This document shows, piece after piece, positions 1 to 8,249 of a stretch of DNA of 64,000 nt. The stretch comes from Sporosarcina luteola. Lineage in GTDB: Bacteria > Bacillota > Bacilli > Bacillales_A > Planococcaceae. Where the stretch lies: contig NZ_BJYL01000034.1 in the NCBI RefSeq assembly GCF_007991495.1, positions 1 to 64,000 on the forward strand, given 5' to 3'. The stretch's first letter is position 1, and each line of letters starts with the position of its first letter. The notes below the pieces were generated by a model. The model saw only the letters and a list, made by a program, of their open reading frames with translations, had not been told where the DNA came from and made no database searches. The position numbers and the translations under genes are program-made.

Positions 1-149
1 TCAGACAGTTGCTTTTATTAAAATATGAGCTTGAACTTAGTTATAAAGAAATTGCCTTGCTATTAGGAATGAAAATGGAAACTGTCAGAACTTATTTATT
101 TCGTGCAAGAAAAGAATTTCAAGAAACATGGAGGAGTTTACATGGATGA
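1..149 (+). CDS. Sigma-70 family RNA polymerase sigma factor, C-terminal part
   Basis: Only the last 48 or so codons lie in the window, in the frame starting at base 3. They encode a region-4-like helix-turn-helix: the segment SYKEIALLLGMKMETVRTYL is the typical '-35 recognition' pattern, followed by a basic RARKEF helix. The stop (147-149) overlaps the ATG of the next gene at 142, so the two genes look translationally coupled, as is usual for a sigma factor and its anti-sigma partner. The class (ECF type) is inferred from the partner and the motif; regions 1-3 are outside the window. Confidence 0.8.
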   Translation, partial: RQLLLLKYELELSYKEIALLLGMKMETVRTYLFRARKEFQETWRSLHG

Positions 150-1083
150 ATTAAAAGATGATCTTTTTGACGAGCATAATATAAAGAAGGCGATAAAAAA
201 GGGAAAGAGAAAAACGATCATAACGGTTGTTTTAGTTTCCGTCATTGTATTTGTCGTTCTCAATGCAGTTAATTTCGCGGCTTATTCCTACTATAGCCAA
301 AAAGCATATAAGCAATGGGATGCTTATGTCCGACTGAGTACTCCGAATGGGTATATTAGCGAAACTGTAGATACAAGAGGAATTTTAGGTGGAGAAACTC
401 AATTTAAGGTCTCGAAAAATATGAAAACCAAATCGCTTGTACTTGAACAGAAACAATACAAGTTTGGTCTGCTTCCGTCACTTTCCTATTAAAGAATCTC
501 TGGCAACAGCATTGGGGTAACCGGAGAAGATTGGCAGGTTACGTATAAAGAGAATGGTTGGAGAGACTTACTGTTTTTCCATCCAACTGTATCGTATAAA
601 AAACACAAACATGACGAAGATCTGATAAACCAGATGCAGGGAGATCAAATTTATGAAGTGGCGCTATCCTTTGATAAACCGTATAAACAGAGTGATTTGC
701 CCTTATACGAACTGCCCGCAATGACTTGGTTTTGGATAAATACCTATAGTTATCGCCAAATGAAAACATTTCAGGAAGAAGCAGAAAAAAACGTTTGGTC
801 ATCGACTTTTATAAGGGAGAATGAGGCATTAGGCTTTTCAGTAAATTCCCCAATTTATTCAACAATAAAGTTCGATAGTGAGTACGAAGATTTTCTAAAC
901 CTTTTACAATCAAGTTATTATGATGAACATCAAAACGCTTTTGAGATTATGAAAGATATCAAAGCAGACGACGTGGAAATACTAGGAATCGTCGTTTATG
1001 GGACAAAAGAAGAGGTGATAGAAATTATCCAAAACCCTATCATTCAGTCAGTCTCATTAGGTGGTGTTATAAATAATTATTAA
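142..1083 (+). pseudogene. Anti-sigma factor (Sigma_reg_N / Sigma_reg_C type) interrupted by an in-frame TAA
   Basis: The ATG at 142 follows a GGAGG at 131-135. The first part has a basic cytoplasmic segment, one membrane helix (TIITVVLVSVIVFVVLNAV, about residues 25-50) and the start of an extracytoplasmic domain. A TAA at 490-492 stops it after 116 codons. The same frame then runs open to 1083 without another stop and looks like the C-terminal domain of sigma-factor regulators. No indel is needed: one C-to-T change (CAA to TAA) would explain the break. A second start at 634 would give a 149-residue soluble fragment without a membrane anchor. A sequencing error is possible. The upstream overlap with the sigma gene supports the anti-sigma role. 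Confidence 0.75.
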
Positions 1084-1165
1084 GTTATTAGTTGGCAAAA
1101 GAACATTATCGTGAACAGCAAACCCTATTGGCATTGCAGACTAAGTAATCGGTAGTCACACGCGT

Positions 1166-1210
1166 AAAAAGACCGCTCATCCATCGTCGGATCAGCGGTC
1201 TTCTATTTTT
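1166..1210. terminator. Bidirectional rho-independent terminator
   Basis: An inverted repeat (AAGACCGCT at 1169-1177 and AGCGGTCTT at 1194-1202) is flanked by A-rich and T-rich tracts. It can end transcription of the anti-sigma gene on the plus strand and of yqhQ, which finishes at 1216, on the minus strand. Confidence 0.8.
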
Positions 1211-1215
1211 TGAAA

Positions 1216-2199
1216 TTAATTAACAGGTACTGTAGTCTCTTCCATTTTCGAATCTGTCGACTTCAATATCTCAACATTTTCAATACCTTGCTCTTCAATT
1301 TCAAGCAATTTATTGAAAGACGCTATCGCCACTTCAACCTGCTTATCCTCAGGTTCTTTCGTCGTCAACAGCTGTAGCCACAGTCCTGGATATCCTAGGT
1401 ATTTCAAAACAGGAATATTCCGCAAGCTGTTCGTAAACTGCAAGACTTCGAAAGATACGCCAATCACAACAGGGATCAATAAAATCCGGTTGACGATCCT
1501 TAGCCAGAAAGGATCTGTCGGAACTAAGAAATAGATGAACATGCCGACAATCACTGTAAATAACAAGAAGCTGCTTCCGCAACGATAATGCAAGCGGGAC
1601 TGCGCTTGGACATTCTCAACGGTAAGCGGCAGATTATTCTCATACGCATTGATCACCTTATGTTCCGCGCCATGATATTTAAACACCCGTTTTATGAGCG
1701 GGGTCATCGATATAAGCGAGATATAAATTAACAGCAACGCCAACTTGAAGAAACTTTCAAGAAGGATTTGAGCCGTTTTACCAGGAGCTATGAAGTCCAG
1801 CATTTGTGCTAAAAACACAGGAACCAATGTAAATGCGAACTTACCAAATAAGAATGATAGAACACCGACTGCTGCCACGCCGATCACCATGGCTAGCTTT
1901 GAAGTCTCCTCGCCGTTTTCTTCCACCTCTTCACCGGGCATAACATCATATCGTTCATTCGCAAAAGTCAGATGCCTGGATCCAATTCCTGCTGATTCAA
2001 TCAAAGCTACAATCCCCCGAATAAAAGGGATTTTTTTCAGTTTGGTGGACATTGGTTTATGCTCTTTCGGAACGTAAAAGTAGTCCAGGGAATCATCTTT
2101 CCGCCTTATGGCTGTCACCGTATGATCCCTGCTACCGAACATTACACCCTCGATGAGTGCCTGACCACCGTACGCAGGTGGTTGTTGTTTTTTAGACAT
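1216..2199 (-). CDS. yqhQ: DUF1385 membrane protein YqhQ
   Basis: A 327-residue protein of the DUF1385 family, sometimes annotated as a putative metal-dependent enzyme; its reaction is not known. The N-terminus has the family signature YGGQALIEGVMFGSRD. Several hydrophobic segments (about residues 100-175 and 205-255) indicate a multi-spanning membrane protein, and the polar motif FKYHGAEHKVINAYE lies between them. The tail is acidic. The start has a GAAGGTG about 10 bases upstream. It is divergent from yqhR, as in B. subtilis. Confidence 0.9.
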   Translation of the reverse strand: MSKKQQPPAYGGQALIEGVMFGSRDHTVTAIRRKDDSLDYFYVPKEHKPMSTKLKKIPFIRGIVALIESAGIGSRHLTFANERYDVMPGEEVEENGEETSKLAMVIGVAAVGVLSFLFGKFAFTLVPVFLAQMLDFIAPGKTAQILLESFFKLALLLIYISLISMTPLIKRVFKYHGAEHKVINAYENNLPLTVENVQAQSRLHYRCGSSFLLFTVIVGMFIYFLVPTDPFWLRIVNRILLIPVVIGVSFEVLQFTNSLRNIPVLKYLGYPGLWLQLLTTKEPEDKQVEVAIASFNKLLEIEEQGIENVEILKSTDSKMEETTVPVN

Positions 2200-2375
2200 G
2201 GTTTTCCAACACCTTCTTTTTTCGAATGAAAATCATATAGCGAATAATACATCAATAGTTAACAGTATAACAAATATCCTATCTTACTATTGTACAAAAA
2301 AAAGATGCTCTTCTCCACCATTAAGGTTTAAAAAAAGGGGCGTTTCCCGACACTTTGAAAGAGGAGGGAAAAAAC

Positions 2376-2792
2376 ATGTTCAATAAAACAATGATATGGA
2401 CGACAATCGTGGCTTCTTTGTTTACATTGGCTTCATTAAAAGTTCTGCATTTTTTCAATTTCATAAAATGGTCCCCAGTTGGATGGGGGAAAAAATGGCT
2501 TTTTCTCGGTTCTTCACATGAAGGGTGGAAGTGGATCGTACTGCTGATCGTACTATTGCTTGCATTCGGGATATTTTATGCAGCAGCACGGATGGCTGTT
2601 AATGTTCCTCCATCGGTTACAGCCATCTCCATAAGCATCATCGCTACATTGGCCATAGAGTGGACAATTTTATCTCCAGGGACTTTATGGGGCGGGCTTA
2701 AATCGATTTCCATACCTTTCTTTTCGACGATTGCCATTGTCAGCAGATTCGTGACCGGAACAGCAGTTTTCATGAAGAAAAATTTCGATTGA
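2376..2792 (+). CDS. yqhR: Conserved membrane protein YqhR
   Basis: A 138-residue protein with four hydrophobic segments and no recognised catalytic motif. The ATG at 2376 follows GAGGAGGG at 2361-2368; an in-frame TTG seven codons upstream overlaps that ribosome site and is less likely. The assignment rests on its place between yqhQ and aroQ and on size and topology. The function is unknown. Confidence 0.75.
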   Translation: MFNKTMIWTTIVASLFTLASLKVLHFFNFIKWSPVGWGKKWLFLGSSHEGWKWIVLLIVLLLAFGIFYAAARMAVNVPPSVTAISISIIATLAIEWTILSPGTLWGGLKSISIPFFSTIAIVSRFVTGTAVFMKKNFD

Positions 2793-2866
2793 CTGTATAA
2801 ATAGGTTGCTACAATGGACCGATATGATAAAATGGGAAAGAAAATGGTGAGGGGAATGGTGTAGCG

Positions 2867-3313
2867 GTGAAATTGCTAGTTCTGAATGGACCGAATCTGA
2901 ATAGGCTTGGCAAAAGGGAACCTGAAGTCTATGGTGCGGAGACATTGGCAGATGTAGAAAACCATCTTCAAAAAATTGCCTCCGAGCATCTAGTGGATAT
3001 TTCTTTTTATCAATCAAATACAGAAGGTGCTTTGATCGATAAAATCCATGAGTGCGAAGACAATGGATTCGATGGCATTATTTTCAACCCTGGAGCTTAT
3101 ACACATACAAGCATTGCAATTCGGGACGCGATTGCTTCGATAAATGTTCCTGTTATCGAAATCCATATTTCGAATGTACATAGCCGGGAACCGTTCAGAC
3201 ATACTTCATTAATTGCTCCAGTGTGCATCGGTCAATTAACCGGATTCGGCACTGGCGGTTATGAACTAGCACTCCAAGCTTTCCTTCTCCGGAGAAAAGG
3301 GGTTAGGTTATGA
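2867..3313 (+). CDS. aroQ: Type II 3-dehydroquinate dehydratase
   Basis: Converts 3-dehydroquinate to 3-dehydroshikimate in the shikimate pathway. The 148-residue length is typical of the small type II enzymes. Visible family motifs are LNGPNLNRLGKREPEVYG (with the active-site tyrosine and arginine), NPGAYTHTS, and EIHISNVHSREPFR with the catalytic histidine region. Translation starts at GTG 2867. The stop overlaps the ATG of yqhT by four bases (ATGA), so the two are probably coupled. Confidence 0.93.
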   Translation: MKLLVLNGPNLNRLGKREPEVYGAETLADVENHLQKIASEHLVDISFYQSNTEGALIDKIHECEDNGFDGIIFNPGAYTHTSIAIRDAIASINVPVIEIHISNVHSREPFRHTSLIAPVCIGQLTGFGTGGYELALQAFLLRRKGVRL

Positions 3314-4368
3314 AACTGTCAAAACTACGCGAAGCATTGAAGGAAAGCGGTTTAGATGCACTATTGGTGACAAACCCATATAACAGACGTTATATAACAG
3401 GATTCACTGGAAGCGCAGGTGTAGCCGTCATTTCTACAAATGACGCTGTATTCATCACGGATTTCCGATACACGGAGCAAGCTGCGAAACAAGTGCAAGG
3501 CTTCCGCATCGTCAAGCATGAAAAGACGATCATTGAAGAGGTTGCTGCACAAGTGCAAGCCATGAACATTCGTCAACTAGGCTTTGAAAAAGACGATGTA
3601 ACATTTGGAATGTATGAATTGTATAATGAAAAAGTGGATGCGGAGATGAAAGCGGTATCCGGGATCATTGAGAAGCTTCGGATGGTGAAATCAGCTGACG
3701 AAATCGAAATCCTTAAGCAAGCTGCAAAAATCGCGGATGATGCTTTTGCCCATATTTGCACGTTCATTAAACCTGGTGTAACAGAGCTTGAAGTTTCAAA
3801 TGAACTTGAAATGTTCATGCGAAAACAAGGCGCCACTTCTTCATCTTTTGATACAATTGTCGCTTCCGGAGAACGGGGGGCTTTGCCGCATGGAGTTGCA
3901 ACTGATAAAGTCATCCAATCAGGGGAGCTCGTAACGCTTGACTATGGTGCGCTTTACAACGGATACATTTCTGACATCACTCGGACTGTGGCGGTAGGGG
4001 AACCATCCGAAAAGATGAAAGAAATATACGAAGTGACTCGTGTTGCACAACAACTGGCTTTGGAACAGATCAAACCGGGTATGACTGGAATAGAGGCTGA
4101 TGCAATTGCCCGAGACTACATCAAGTCTAAAGGATACGGTGAAGCTTTCGGACATTCGACGGGACACGGAATCGGACTTGAAGTCCATGAAGCACCGGGA
4201 TTATCATTCCGATCTGAAACAGTCCTTAGTCCAAATATGGCTGTTACTGTTGAGCCCGGCATTTACTTACCGGGAATCGGTGGCGTCCGCATTGAAGATG
4301 ACATCATCATAACCGAAGAAGGAAATGTCCGTTTGACACACTCACCTAAAGAATTGATCATCCTATAA
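3310..4368 (+). CDS. yqhT: M24 family Xaa-Pro aminopeptidase
   Basis: A 352-residue two-domain 'pita-bread' metallopeptidase that releases N-terminal residues before proline. An N-terminal creatinase-like domain covers about residues 1-125. The C-terminal catalytic domain has the metal ligands in order: Asp in [16 protein letters not shown], His in [14 protein letters not shown], Glu in VEPGIY and Glu in RIEDDI. It overlaps aroQ by four bases and precedes efp by 22 bases, as in B. subtilis. Confidence 0.92.
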   Translation: MKLSKLREALKESGLDALLVTNPYNRRYITGFTGSAGVAVISTNDAVFITDFRYTEQAAKQVQGFRIVKHEKTIIEEVAAQVQAMNIRQLGFEKDDVTFGMYELYNEKVDAEMKAVSGIIEKLRMVKSADEIEILKQAAKIADDAFAHICTFIKPGVTELEVSNELEMFMRKQGATSSSFDTIVASGERGALPHGVATDKVIQSGELVTLDYGALYNGYISDITRTVAVGEPSEKMKEIYEVTRVAQQLALEQIKPGMTGIEADAIARDYIKSKGYGEAFGHSTGHGIGLEVHEAPGLSFRSETVLSPNMAVTVEPGIYLPGIGGVRIEDDIIITEEGNVRLTHSPKELIIL

Positions 4369-4390
4369 CGAACATAATGGAGGAAACAGC

Positions 4391-4948
4391 ATGATTTCAG
4401 TAAACGAATTTAAAACAGGGCTTACAATCGAAGTGGATGGAGACATTTGGCGTGTCATCGATTTCCAACACGTCAAACCAGGAAAAGGTGCCGCTTTCGT
4501 TCGCTCAAAACTTCGTAACTTGCGTTCAGGGAATGTGAATGAAAAAACATTCCGTGCCGGTGAAAAAGTTGAAAAGGCGCAAATCGACAATCGTCGTATG
4601 CAATACTTATATGCCAATGGCGATGACCATGTATTCATGGACAATGAATCATATGAGCAAATCGAATTGCCTTCAGCACAAATTGAAGAAGAATTGAACT
4701 ATTTGAGAGAAAATATGGAAGTGCATATTATCTCATACAAAGATGAAATCCTTGGAGTAGAACTCCCTGCAACTGTGACGTTGGAAGTAACTGCTACAGA
4801 ACCGGGCATCAAAGGAGATACAGCAAGCGGCGGGTCGAAGCCGGCGACAATGGAAACAGGCCTTGTCGTTCAAGTACCATTCTTCGTTAACATTGGTGAT
4901 AAATTGATCATCAACACAGAAGAAGGCGAATACGTTTCAAGAGCTTAA
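4391..4948 (+). CDS. efp: Translation elongation factor P
   Basis: A 185-residue EF-P that relieves ribosome stalling at consecutive prolines. Three beta-barrel domains fit the length. The loop [10 protein letters not shown] places Lys32 at the tip that is modified in Firmicutes (5-aminopentanolylation in B. subtilis). A GGAGG lies eight bases before the ATG. A strong terminator follows. Confidence 0.96.
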   Translation: MISVNEFKTGLTIEVDGDIWRVIDFQHVKPGKGAAFVRSKLRNLRSGNVNEKTFRAGEKVEKAQIDNRRMQYLYANGDDHVFMDNESYEQIELPSAQIEEELNYLRENMEVHIISYKDEILGVELPATVTLEVTATEPGIKGDTASGGSKPATMETGLVVQVPFFVNIGDKLIINTEEGEYVSRA

Positions 4949-4960
4949 TAATTTACGACG

Positions 4961-4998
4961 AACACTTCGTTTCCTTTAAAGGGAACGGAGTGTTTTTT
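4961..4998 (+). terminator. Terminator after efp
   Basis: AACACTTCGTTTCC at 4961-4974 pairs with GGGAACGGAGTGTT at 4981-4994 and is followed by a T run. It separates efp from the spoIIIA remnant. Confidence 0.85.
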
Positions 4999-5025
4999 CA
5001 ATTATGCTTTTGTTGATTGGAGCGG

Positions 5026-5340
5026 AAACGGGAACCATATACGTCAACTTAAGAGATTCTTTCTATAAACAACAGATGGACCACGTCGATTTCCGCTCCA
5101 TGCGGACGCTTTCCGGGGGGCGGGCGGAGAGCCAATCGAACATCTTTGCACTTCGCCGCCTTCCGCTACAATCCACTAATTACTCCCTTTAAGCCATGCC
5201 CGCGGAAAGCGAGCGCCGGAACGGAAAGCAACACCCTGTTGACAACACTATTTCCATTTGATTATTCAAAGCAGAAAAAAACAGGAAAACACTTGACTAC
5301 AGGTAAGAAAGCGTCCGCCAGAAGCGGAAATCAATTTCTT
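5026..5340. repeat. GC-rich dispersed repeat fragments in the place of spoIIIAA/AB
   Basis: The 452 bases between efp and spoIIIAC contain no credible gene. They hold pieces of a repeat family found three more times in the window: TTGATTGGAGCGGAA near 5029, TTTCCGCTCCATGCGGACGC near 5088, GCCCGCGGAAAGCG near 5198 and AAAGCGTCCGCC near 5308. The remainder of the gap shows no residual SpoIIIAA ATPase or SpoIIIAB sequence in any frame. Confidence 0.7.
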
Positions 5341-5400
5341 GTAGTACATCATATTTCTCAATGCCACTTCATAAGGTGTTACATGAAGGGGGAACCCGAA

Positions 5401-5610
5401 TTGGAATTGAATGATTTACTGCGCATAGCCGGTATTGGGTTGGTCATTGGGTTTCTGCATGTATTCTTCGAGCAGACCGGTAAGAAGGAGTTTTCTTTTT
5501 TCTTGTTTTTTGTCGCTTATATTTACATTGCCGCCGAAATGCTCCGCTTCCTTAGGATTTTCTTTTCGGAAATTGCTGAGTTCTTTCAATGGCTCTCTTT
5601 GGCATTCTAA
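5401..5610 (+). CDS. spoIIIAC: Stage III sporulation protein AC
   Basis: A 69-residue protein with two membrane helices, matching the small SpoIIIAC subunit of the mother cell-forespore channel (the 'feeding tube'). The segment RIAGIGLVIGFLHVFFEQTG followed by KKEF aligns by eye with the conserved core of the family. TTG 5401 has AAGGGGG eight bases upstream and gives the usual length; an in-frame ATG at 5383 is an alternative. The longer upstream open frame is repeat sequence. The stop overlaps the next ATG (TAATG). Confidence 0.85.
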   Translation: MELNDLLRIAGIGLVIGFLHVFFEQTGKKEFSFFLFFVAYIYIAAEMLRFLRIFFSEIAEFFQWLSLAF

Positions 5611-5987
5611 TGGTCACACTTTTCCAACTGATTGTTATTTATCTCCTTCTGCTCATCGTTTCATTCGTCTCATCAAGTTTAAGACCAATCATTTACGCAG
5701 CCATTTTCTTCTTCTTCCTATCGTATGTCGGTATGACGATCATTCTGCCTTTCGGAAAAACCTTCATGCAACTATTTGCTCCATTACCAGATCCTTACGC
5801 AAAGTTGTTGATCGGAAGCGTCTTCTTGTTTTATTTTTCCGAAGTGATCGTGAAACATGTTTCTGAAGCAGGATACGAATCGATTGCTACAATTGCCCAT
5901 TTAGCAGTTAAAATTGCAATCCTGTCATTATGGCTGCCCCAGATATCCGCACTCATCGACACCTTATCTAAATTTATTATTAAATGA
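5610..5987 (+). CDS. spoIIIAD: Stage III sporulation protein AD
   Basis: A 125-residue membrane protein with about four hydrophobic helices, close to the usual 133. ATG 5610 overlaps the spoIIIAC stop by one base; an in-frame ATG at 5589 inside spoIIIAC would add seven residues. SpoIIIAC and SpoIIIAD are related membrane components of the SpoIIIA-SpoIIQ complex. The C-terminal pattern FSEVIVKHVSEAG...AHLAVKIAIL fits the family. Confidence 0.82.
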   Translation: MVTLFQLIVIYLLLLIVSFVSSSLRPIIYAAIFFFFLSYVGMTIILPFGKTFMQLFAPLPDPYAKLLIGSVFLFYFSEVIVKHVSEAGYESIATIAHLAVKIAILSLWLPQISALIDTLSKFIIK

Positions 5988-6002
5988 TCGGATGAAGAAT
6001 CC

Positions 6003-6902
6003 ATGATACCTATGATTGAATCAATAATCGGAACAGTATTATCCAGTTTTATCGTCGTTATTATTTCTACATTTATGGTATTGGTGCTCGATTTCCTCTT
6101 TCCTTCGTATAGCAGATGGACGAGGATGTTCTTGTTTTTCATTGTGCTCACCGTCGTCCTTCTGCCGGCCTTTGAGCATCTGCAAATAATACGGTCCATC
6201 ACGCAGACAATCGCAACGATGTTCATCTCGATTTATCCATTATTGACCGCGAGCATACTTGCATCCGGGGGCTCTTTCAGCATGTTGAATTTCCAACCGG
6301 CAATGCTTTTATTTGCGAACGGTGCTGTTATTTTAGCGGATAAAATCCTAATCCCTTTATTGTCTGCAGCGATGCTGTTTGACATAGTTTCAAGATTTCA
6401 TCCAGCCGTTCCGTTTACGAAAATGGCGGACTTGCTGCGAACAACTCTACTTGGACTTGTCTCTGCATTAGTCGCTGCCTATTCCATCTTCATTACAGCA
6501 GGAGGGACAATTTCATGGGCATTGAACGGTGTGACAAGTGAACCGATTAAGGAATTGATTCGCCAAAACGTGCCGCTTATCGGGTCATTCATGACGGACA
6601 GCCTAGGGGCCATCGGACGCTATTCATCAGGGGCAAGTGTGTTTATCGGTGCGTGGCTCATTGTCACAATCTGGTCAGTCGCATTGTTGCCTACAATGAA
6701 GACGTTATTGACAGGTTTCCTCTACCGCTGGACAGCGGCGATCATTGAACCGTTTGCGAACGAAGAAATTACCGGCTTGCTGGACGATATTGGTAAGACT
6801 TTATTTGTCCTTTGCGCAGTGTCCTTTCTTGTAGCGTTCGCATTCATTTATACGGCCTTATTTACAGTCATCCTTGTCAAATTGATCACGGTTGCGAAAT
6901 GA
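6003..6902 (+). CDS. spoIIIAE: Stage III sporulation protein AE, N-terminally short
   Basis: A 299-residue polytopic membrane protein; B. subtilis SpoIIIAE has about 399. The multi-helix core is present, including VALLPTMKTLLTGFLYRW and a C-terminal hydrophobic hairpin. The N-terminal signal peptide and the following segment are missing. The frame cannot extend upstream because the spoIIIAD stop (5985-5987) is in the same frame only five codons before ATG 6003. No good ribosome site is visible, so translation may depend on coupling to spoIIIAD. The stop overlaps spoIIIAF (ATGA). Confidence 0.82.
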   Translation: MIPMIESIIGTVLSSFIVVIISTFMVLVLDFLFPSYSRWTRMFLFFIVLTVVLLPAFEHLQIIRSITQTIATMFISIYPLLTASILASGGSFSMLNFQPAMLLFANGAVILADKILIPLLSAAMLFDIVSRFHPAVPFTKMADLLRTTLLGLVSALVAAYSIFITAGGTISWALNGVTSEPIKELIRQNVPLIGSFMTDSLGAIGRYSSGASVFIGAWLIVTIWSVALLPTMKTLLTGFLYRWTAAIIEPFANEEITGLLDDIGKTLFVLCAVSFLVAFAFIYTALFTVILVKLITVAK

Positions 6903-7078
6903 GGGGTCGTTTGCTGGAATTTATGACTGGTGTTCTATTCATAACCATCCTATCTTCTGTCTTATCTTTACTACTACCTGAGGATATGGAAATGGAATTC
7001 CTGCCTATTATTAAAATTGCAATGGGAATTTGGATCATTCATTCCATCACTGCATTTTTTGGTCATAGCCTCTTCTGA
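6899..7078 (+). CDS. spoIIIAF: Stage III sporulation protein AF, reduced to its membrane segment
   Basis: A 59-residue protein starting at ATG 6899, overlapping the spoIIIAE stop by four bases. It has two hydrophobic helices (about residues 8-25 and 36-56) joined by LPEDMEME, resembling the N-terminal membrane part of SpoIIIAF. The family is normally about 206 residues with a soluble ring-building domain after the helices. That domain is absent: a TGA follows the second helix and only 66 bases separate it from spoIIIAG. The name rests on position and topology. Confidence 0.65.
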   Translation: MRGRLLEFMTGVLFITILSSVLSLLLPEDMEMEFLPIIKIAMGIWIIHSITAFFGHSLF

Positions 7079-7144
7079 ACAAGCATACTATGCAACATGG
7101 ATGACACGAACCCTATCCGCTCGAAGGGATGAAATGGTGATCAT

Positions 7145-7570
7145 ATGCAAAAACAAAAACGAAAAACCCATATGCTATTGATCGGTACGCTATTTGCGAT
7201 CTTCATCGTTTTCATCAATTCGACTATTGGTTCGATGGGAGGGGAGAAAGAGAAAGGGGAGGAGAGCCGGGAGGTTACTGCACTCGAACAAACATTGATG
7301 AAAATAGAAGGAATTGGGGAAGTGTCCATCTACCTCCATTACGATCTAAGGGAGGAGTCAAGCCCATTAGCGGATTATTTTTCGACGTCCGGCTCTAAAA
7401 GTGGTAAGGAAAATCCGTTACAAGGAATCTTAGTTGTTGCGGAAGGTGCGGACAATCCTAAAATGAAAAACGAACTGACACGGATCATATCCACAGTTCT
7501 CCAATTGCCCGAACACCGTATTGTAGTCGAAGAAATGAACAAAAGGGGGATTCATGTTGAAAGCGAATAA
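7145..7570 (+). CDS. spoIIIAG: Stage III sporulation protein AG, short form
   Basis: A 141-residue protein with one N-terminal membrane helix (about residues 10-27) and an extracytoplasmic ring-building domain. LEQTLMKIEGIGEVSIYL and LQGILVVAEGADNPKMKNEL are the two conserved halves of the domain. The segment between them is only about 30 residues, against roughly 75 in B. subtilis (229 residues in total), where it forms the beta-triangle insertion of the SpoIIIAG ring. The 3' end overlaps spoIIIAH by 17 bases. Confidence 0.82.
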   Translation: MQKQKRKTHMLLIGTLFAIFIVFINSTIGSMGGEKEKGEESREVTALEQTLMKIEGIGEVSIYLHYDLREESSPLADYFSTSGSKSGKENPLQGILVVAEGADNPKMKNELTRIISTVLQLPEHRIVVEEMNKRGIHVESE

Positions 7571-8099
7571 GCGAACAGTCTGGTTTTTAACTCTACTAAG
7601 TCTCGTAGCGGTAATCTCAATCTTCTATTTAAAAAGGGAAGCACCAATGATGTCTTTGGATGGAATGGCGATTTTCGGAGACAATGATGCAGTTACAGTT
7701 TCGAGTCCGGTAGAAGGCGAAGCGGATACAAAACCAGTATATGCGGACTCCATGCAGCTCGAAGAATTGCGGATGCAAGTTCAAAATGAAAGAAGCGACT
7801 TAAAAGAACAATTACGTATAAAATTATCATCTGCAGACATGACGGCGGAGGAAAAGAGCGCTGCGTACGATGAAATGGACGAACTCATTAAACGTGATTC
7901 AGCTGAAGCGATGATGGAGATTCAAATAAGAAATCTTGGTTATCCAGACGCATTCGTACGTAAGGACAGCGGCAAGGTGACGGTTACTGTAGTATCTCAA
8001 GATGGTGGACATTCAACGAAAATGGCTGCAGAAATTACGCAATATGTCATGACAAGCTGGGAAGATGCACGCACCGTCCAAGTCGACTTTATGGAATAA
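7554..8099 (+). CDS. spoIIIAH: Stage III sporulation protein AH
   Basis: A 181-residue bitopic protein (B. subtilis 218). One membrane helix (residues 9-26) is followed by a linker, a helical segment with many charged residues, and a C-terminal YscJ/FliF-like ring-building fold. In the family this fold binds forespore SpoIIQ to join the two membranes around the channel. The conserved segment DAFVRKDSGKVTVTVVS is present. The start is ATG 7554 within spoIIIAG, preceded by AAAAGGGGG at 7541-7549. Confidence 0.88.
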   Translation: MLKANKRTVWFLTLLSLVAVISIFYLKREAPMMSLDGMAIFGDNDAVTVSSPVEGEADTKPVYADSMQLEELRMQVQNERSDLKEQLRIKLSSADMTAEEKSAAYDEMDELIKRDSAEAMMEIQIRNLGYPDAFVRKDSGKVTVTVVSQDGGHSTKMAAEITQYVMTSWEDARTVQVDFME

Positions 8100-8111
8100 A
8101 CTAGCTTTTAC

Positions 8112-8137
8112 AAGGCCCTGAACCGGGTCTTTTTCTT
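8112..8137 (+). terminator. Terminator after spoIIIAH
   Basis: AAGGCCC pairs with GGGTCTT around a six-base loop (8112-8131), followed by a T run. It ends the spoIIIA operon ahead of accB. Confidence 0.75.
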
Positions 8138-8249
8138 ATTGATGTCGCTTTTTCGAAGGTAAATCCACTATATCTATTTCAATATGCAACGAAAACGTCT
8201 AAAATAAGGAGTTAGGAACATAAATACTACTGAGTCAGGAGAATTGTAA

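Noticed and set aside
2200-2375. Promoters in the yqhQ-yqhR divergent gap
   Set aside because: Several AT-rich -10-like boxes can be paired with poor -35 boxes; none is convincing.
5004-5400. Open frames upstream of spoIIIAC as remnants of SpoIIIAA/AB
   Set aside because: The translations are repeat sequence. No Walker motif or membrane helix pattern of these proteins is seen.
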